From an uncultured Clostridia bacterium (GTDB lineage: Bacteria > Bacillota > Clostridia > Oscillospirales > Oscillospiraceae), in contig CALADI010000018.1 in NCBI GenBank assembly GCA_937890525.1, positions 1 through 49,866 of the forward strand: DNA of 49,866 nt. Reading direction: 5' to 3'. A program made the position numbers and the translations under genes. Below the pieces are notes generated by a model, which worked only from the letters and a program-made list of their open reading frames with translations, was not told the DNA's origin and did no database searches. Of the stretch, positions 48,578 to 49,866 are shown piece after piece. The first letter of the stretch is position 1. Each line of letters opens with the position of its first letter.

Positions 48578-48607
48578 GAACTCCCCCGGCTAAAGCCGGG
48601 GGAGTTC
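48578..48607. repeat. Perfect 13-bp palindrome with TAAA loop
   Basis: GAACTCCCCCGGC, loop TAAA, GCCGGGGGAGTTC. Similar in core and loop to 10636-10675. It resembles IS200/IS605-type end hairpins. Confidence 0.65.
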
Positions 48608-48634
48608 ATCAATTTGCTTGTCTTTCCCTTTTAC

Positions 48635-48781
48635 TTATTTTTTGACATTCACCATAAAGCCGTAACGATCCATGAGATCGAGCATGATTGCCAGAAGGAT
48701 ATCATCGTCTGTGGCATTCTCTGGAACCATGATCTCGGTCTGAATGCTGATGTGAGCATCAGCTTCATACTTAATAGTCAT
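48635..48781 (-). CDS. Small hypothetical protein
   Basis: 48 residues. ATG 48781 overlaps nothing but starts 2 nt after the DUF6273-like gene ends; AAGGTGG lies just upstream. The sequence (TIKYEADAHISIQTEIMVPE..., then ILLAIMLDLMDRYGFMVNV in part) forms a strand-helix pattern. It is translationally linked to the variable-protein gene. Accessory proteins of diversity-generating systems are small helical proteins, but I cannot claim that identity here. Confidence 0.5.
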   Translation of the reverse strand: MTIKYEADAHISIQTEIMVPENATDDDILLAIMLDLMDRYGFMVNVKK

Positions 48782-48783
48782 AG

Positions 48784-49380
48784 TTACCACCTTGATCCAT
48801 TTTTTGATACAGCTCTGATGTAGAAACCAAAGCAAACGCCGCTGGAGCCGTTGGCGTAGTAATCGCAGGCGTCGCCGCTGTTGGACACAATGCAGAAGTA
48901 GTTGGAGGGACTCGCACAAGGAGAACGCTCCCACCACCAACCCGCATCTCCGTCCTCATTGAACTTGATGCGGTTGAACGGGTCTTTGAAGTATTCGAGC
49001 TGGTTGTCGCCCTCGTCACCGGCGCCCAAGATATGCTCACCGAAAATCTCAACTTCGGAGAAAAGCCAGAGGCGATCTTCTTCGTCACCGAACTTGCGTG
49101 GCTTGATTGCGGCGAGCAGGTCATCGGGCAGCAGTTCAATAACTTCCTCGTTAAGGTAGCGGCGCATGTCGCTGGCGAGCCAGCCGCCCTTGTTGGTCCA
49201 GTCATTATTCATCTGGTGTCGAGCAAGCAGACCTTTCAAGCCGATCACGCCGTCGTCCATGACGACGAACACGACCTTGCGACCATCCTTCAAAGTCTCG
49301 GTGATTTCATCGCCCACCTTGAGTGCGCCGGGATTGCGCCAATCAAACACACGGGCTTCTTCCTTTGTGATAATAGCCAT
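48784..49380 (-). CDS. DUF6273-like protein with hypervariable C-terminal region
   Basis: 198 residues, ATG 49380 with GGAGG upstream. The N-terminal part holds ARVFDWRNPGALKVGD and KVVFVVMDDGVIGLKG; the middle (NKGGWLASDMRRYLNEEVIELLPDDLLAAI) is the W-x-x-S-D-x-R-x-W/Y-L-N motif of DUF6273-type, C-type-lectin-like domains. The C-terminal 60 residues start WWWERSP and end GVCFGFYIRAVSK. Compared with the next copy upstream, variation is concentrated there while the rest is almost identical. Such folds serve as ligand-binding proteins of diversity-generating retroelements. Confidence 0.7.
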   Translation of the reverse strand: MAIITKEEARVFDWRNPGALKVGDEITETLKDGRKVVFVVMDDGVIGLKGLLARHQMNNDWTNKGGWLASDMRRYLNEEVIELLPDDLLAAIKPRKFGDEEDRLWLFSEVEIFGEHILGAGDEGDNQLEYFKDPFNRIKFNEDGDAGWWWERSPCASPSNYFCIVSNSGDACDYYANGSSGVCFGFYIRAVSKNGSRW

Positions 49381-49399
49381 AATTACCTCCTAAATATTA

Positions 49400-49866
49400 T
49401 TACTTCATTTTTGATACAGCTCTGATGTAGAAACCGAAGCAAACGCCGCTGGATTCGTTGGCGTAGGGATAGAAGCTATTACCGCTGCTGCTCACACTAC
49501 AGAAGGAGTGGATGTTGAACCCACAAGAAGAACGCTCCCACCAGCTATAATTATCTCCGTCCTCGTCGAACTTGATGCGGTTGATCGGATTCTTGAAGTA
49601 TTCGAACTGCTTATCACCCTCATCACCGAATCCACAGATATGCTCACCGAAAACCTCGACCTCGGAGAAAAGCCAGAGGCGATCTTCTTCGTCCCCGAAC
49701 TTTCGAGGCTTGATTGCGGCAAGCAGGTCATCAGGCAGCAGCTCGATGACTTCCTCGTTGAGGTAGCGGCGCATGTCGCTGGCGAGCCAGCCGCCCTTGT
49801 TGGTCCAGTCCTTATTCATCTCGTGTTGTTCAAGCAGACCTTTCAAGCCGATCACGCCGTCGTCCA
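49400..49866 (-). CDS. Second DUF6273-like protein, N-terminus beyond the window
   Basis: At least 154 codons; the frame continues past the right edge (in the first copy the matching place is about residue 42). The N-terminal and middle parts are nearly identical to the neighbouring copy (GGWLASDMRRYLNEEVIELL and following). The C-terminal patch differs: CGFNIHSFCSVSSSGNSFYP replaces CASPSNYFCIVSNSGDACDY. It ends SKMK rather than SKNGSRW. This is a tandem duplication with diversification of the presumed ligand-binding surface. Confidence 0.75.
   Translation of the reverse strand, partial: DDGVIGLKGLLEQHEMNKDWTNKGGWLASDMRRYLNEEVIELLPDDLLAAIKPRKFGDEEDRLWLFSEVEVFGEHICGFGDEGDKQFEYFKNPINRIKFDEDGDNYSWWERSSCGFNIHSFCSVSSSGNSFYPYANESSGVCFGFYIRAVSKMK

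Noticed and set aside
48614..48823. Plus-strand ORF of 69 codons after the promoter at 48532
   Set aside because: It is antisense to the small gene at 48635-48781 and has no RBS.

Overview
The window looks like part of a large conjugative element (plasmid or ICE) of a gut Clostridia-type Firmicute, probably of the Oscillospiraceae/Lachnospiraceae kind. The reasons are moderate GC, AAGGAGG ribosome binding sites almost everywhere, many ATGA/GTGA gene overlaps, sigma-A promoters with 17-bp spacers, Firmicute families (DnaD, RecD2, RecG, DUF3791/DUF3990, SpaA-like surface protein), and VirB2/VirB6-like membrane genes with a VirD4-like ATPase. There are no rRNA or tRNA genes. I see no relaxase and no reverse transcriptase; if the element has them, they lie outside the window.

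Layout. 1-3953 (+): end of a proline-repeat protein, a NUDIX hydrolase, a PP2C-like protein, membrane proteins and a secreted SpaA-like protein. 4132-5573 (-): an AbiE toxin-antitoxin pair. 5808-7657 (+): small unknown and HTH genes. 7835-10634: a serine recombinase overlapping a RecG-like helicase. 10688-13418: a DNA methylase, small genes and BrnTA. 13495-16488 (-): a DUF4143-type ATPase, a signal peptidase and a tyrosine recombinase. 17271-19471 (-): SSB, an unknown gene and an HD-domain protein. 19705-20066 (-): a candidate non-coding transcript. 20167-22437: an AT-richer restriction-modification cassette. 23714-30463 (+): a recombination operon (YqaJ nuclease, RecD2 helicase, pseudokinase). 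30700-36363 (+): a MoxR-like ATPase with a VWA partner and a DnaD-like protein. 36424-41748 (+): HipBA-like, Fic and DUF3791/DUF3990 genes, then a VirD4-like ATPase fused to DUF2325. 42130-48240 (-): VirB6/VirB2-like proteins, a primase and a possible annealing protein. 48635-49866 (-): two tandem DUF6273-like genes with a hypervariable C-terminal patch.

The most striking signal is a promoter-plus-leader of about 220 bp present in five copies (10688, 19472, 23490, 30473 and 48241), always directly in front of an operon and in both orientations. Each copy has a sigma-A promoter, a conserved structured RNA domain with compensatory base changes, a second hairpin, a full intrinsic terminator (15-bp stem plus U-tract) upstream of the start codon, and a small hairpin before the RBS. 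The operons behind it are those for DNA replication, recombination and transfer. I infer a shared attenuation or antitermination regulon, or a family of terminated small RNAs, controlling the element's DNA metabolism. I do not recognise the motif as a named RNA family.

Other points of interest are a DGR-like variability pattern between the two terminal paralogues, a recurrent hairpin followed by ACCACAA in front of small genes, a long structured leader with a 38-bp palindrome before the tyrosine recombinase, and a pseudokinase and a PP2C-like protein that both lack catalytic signatures.
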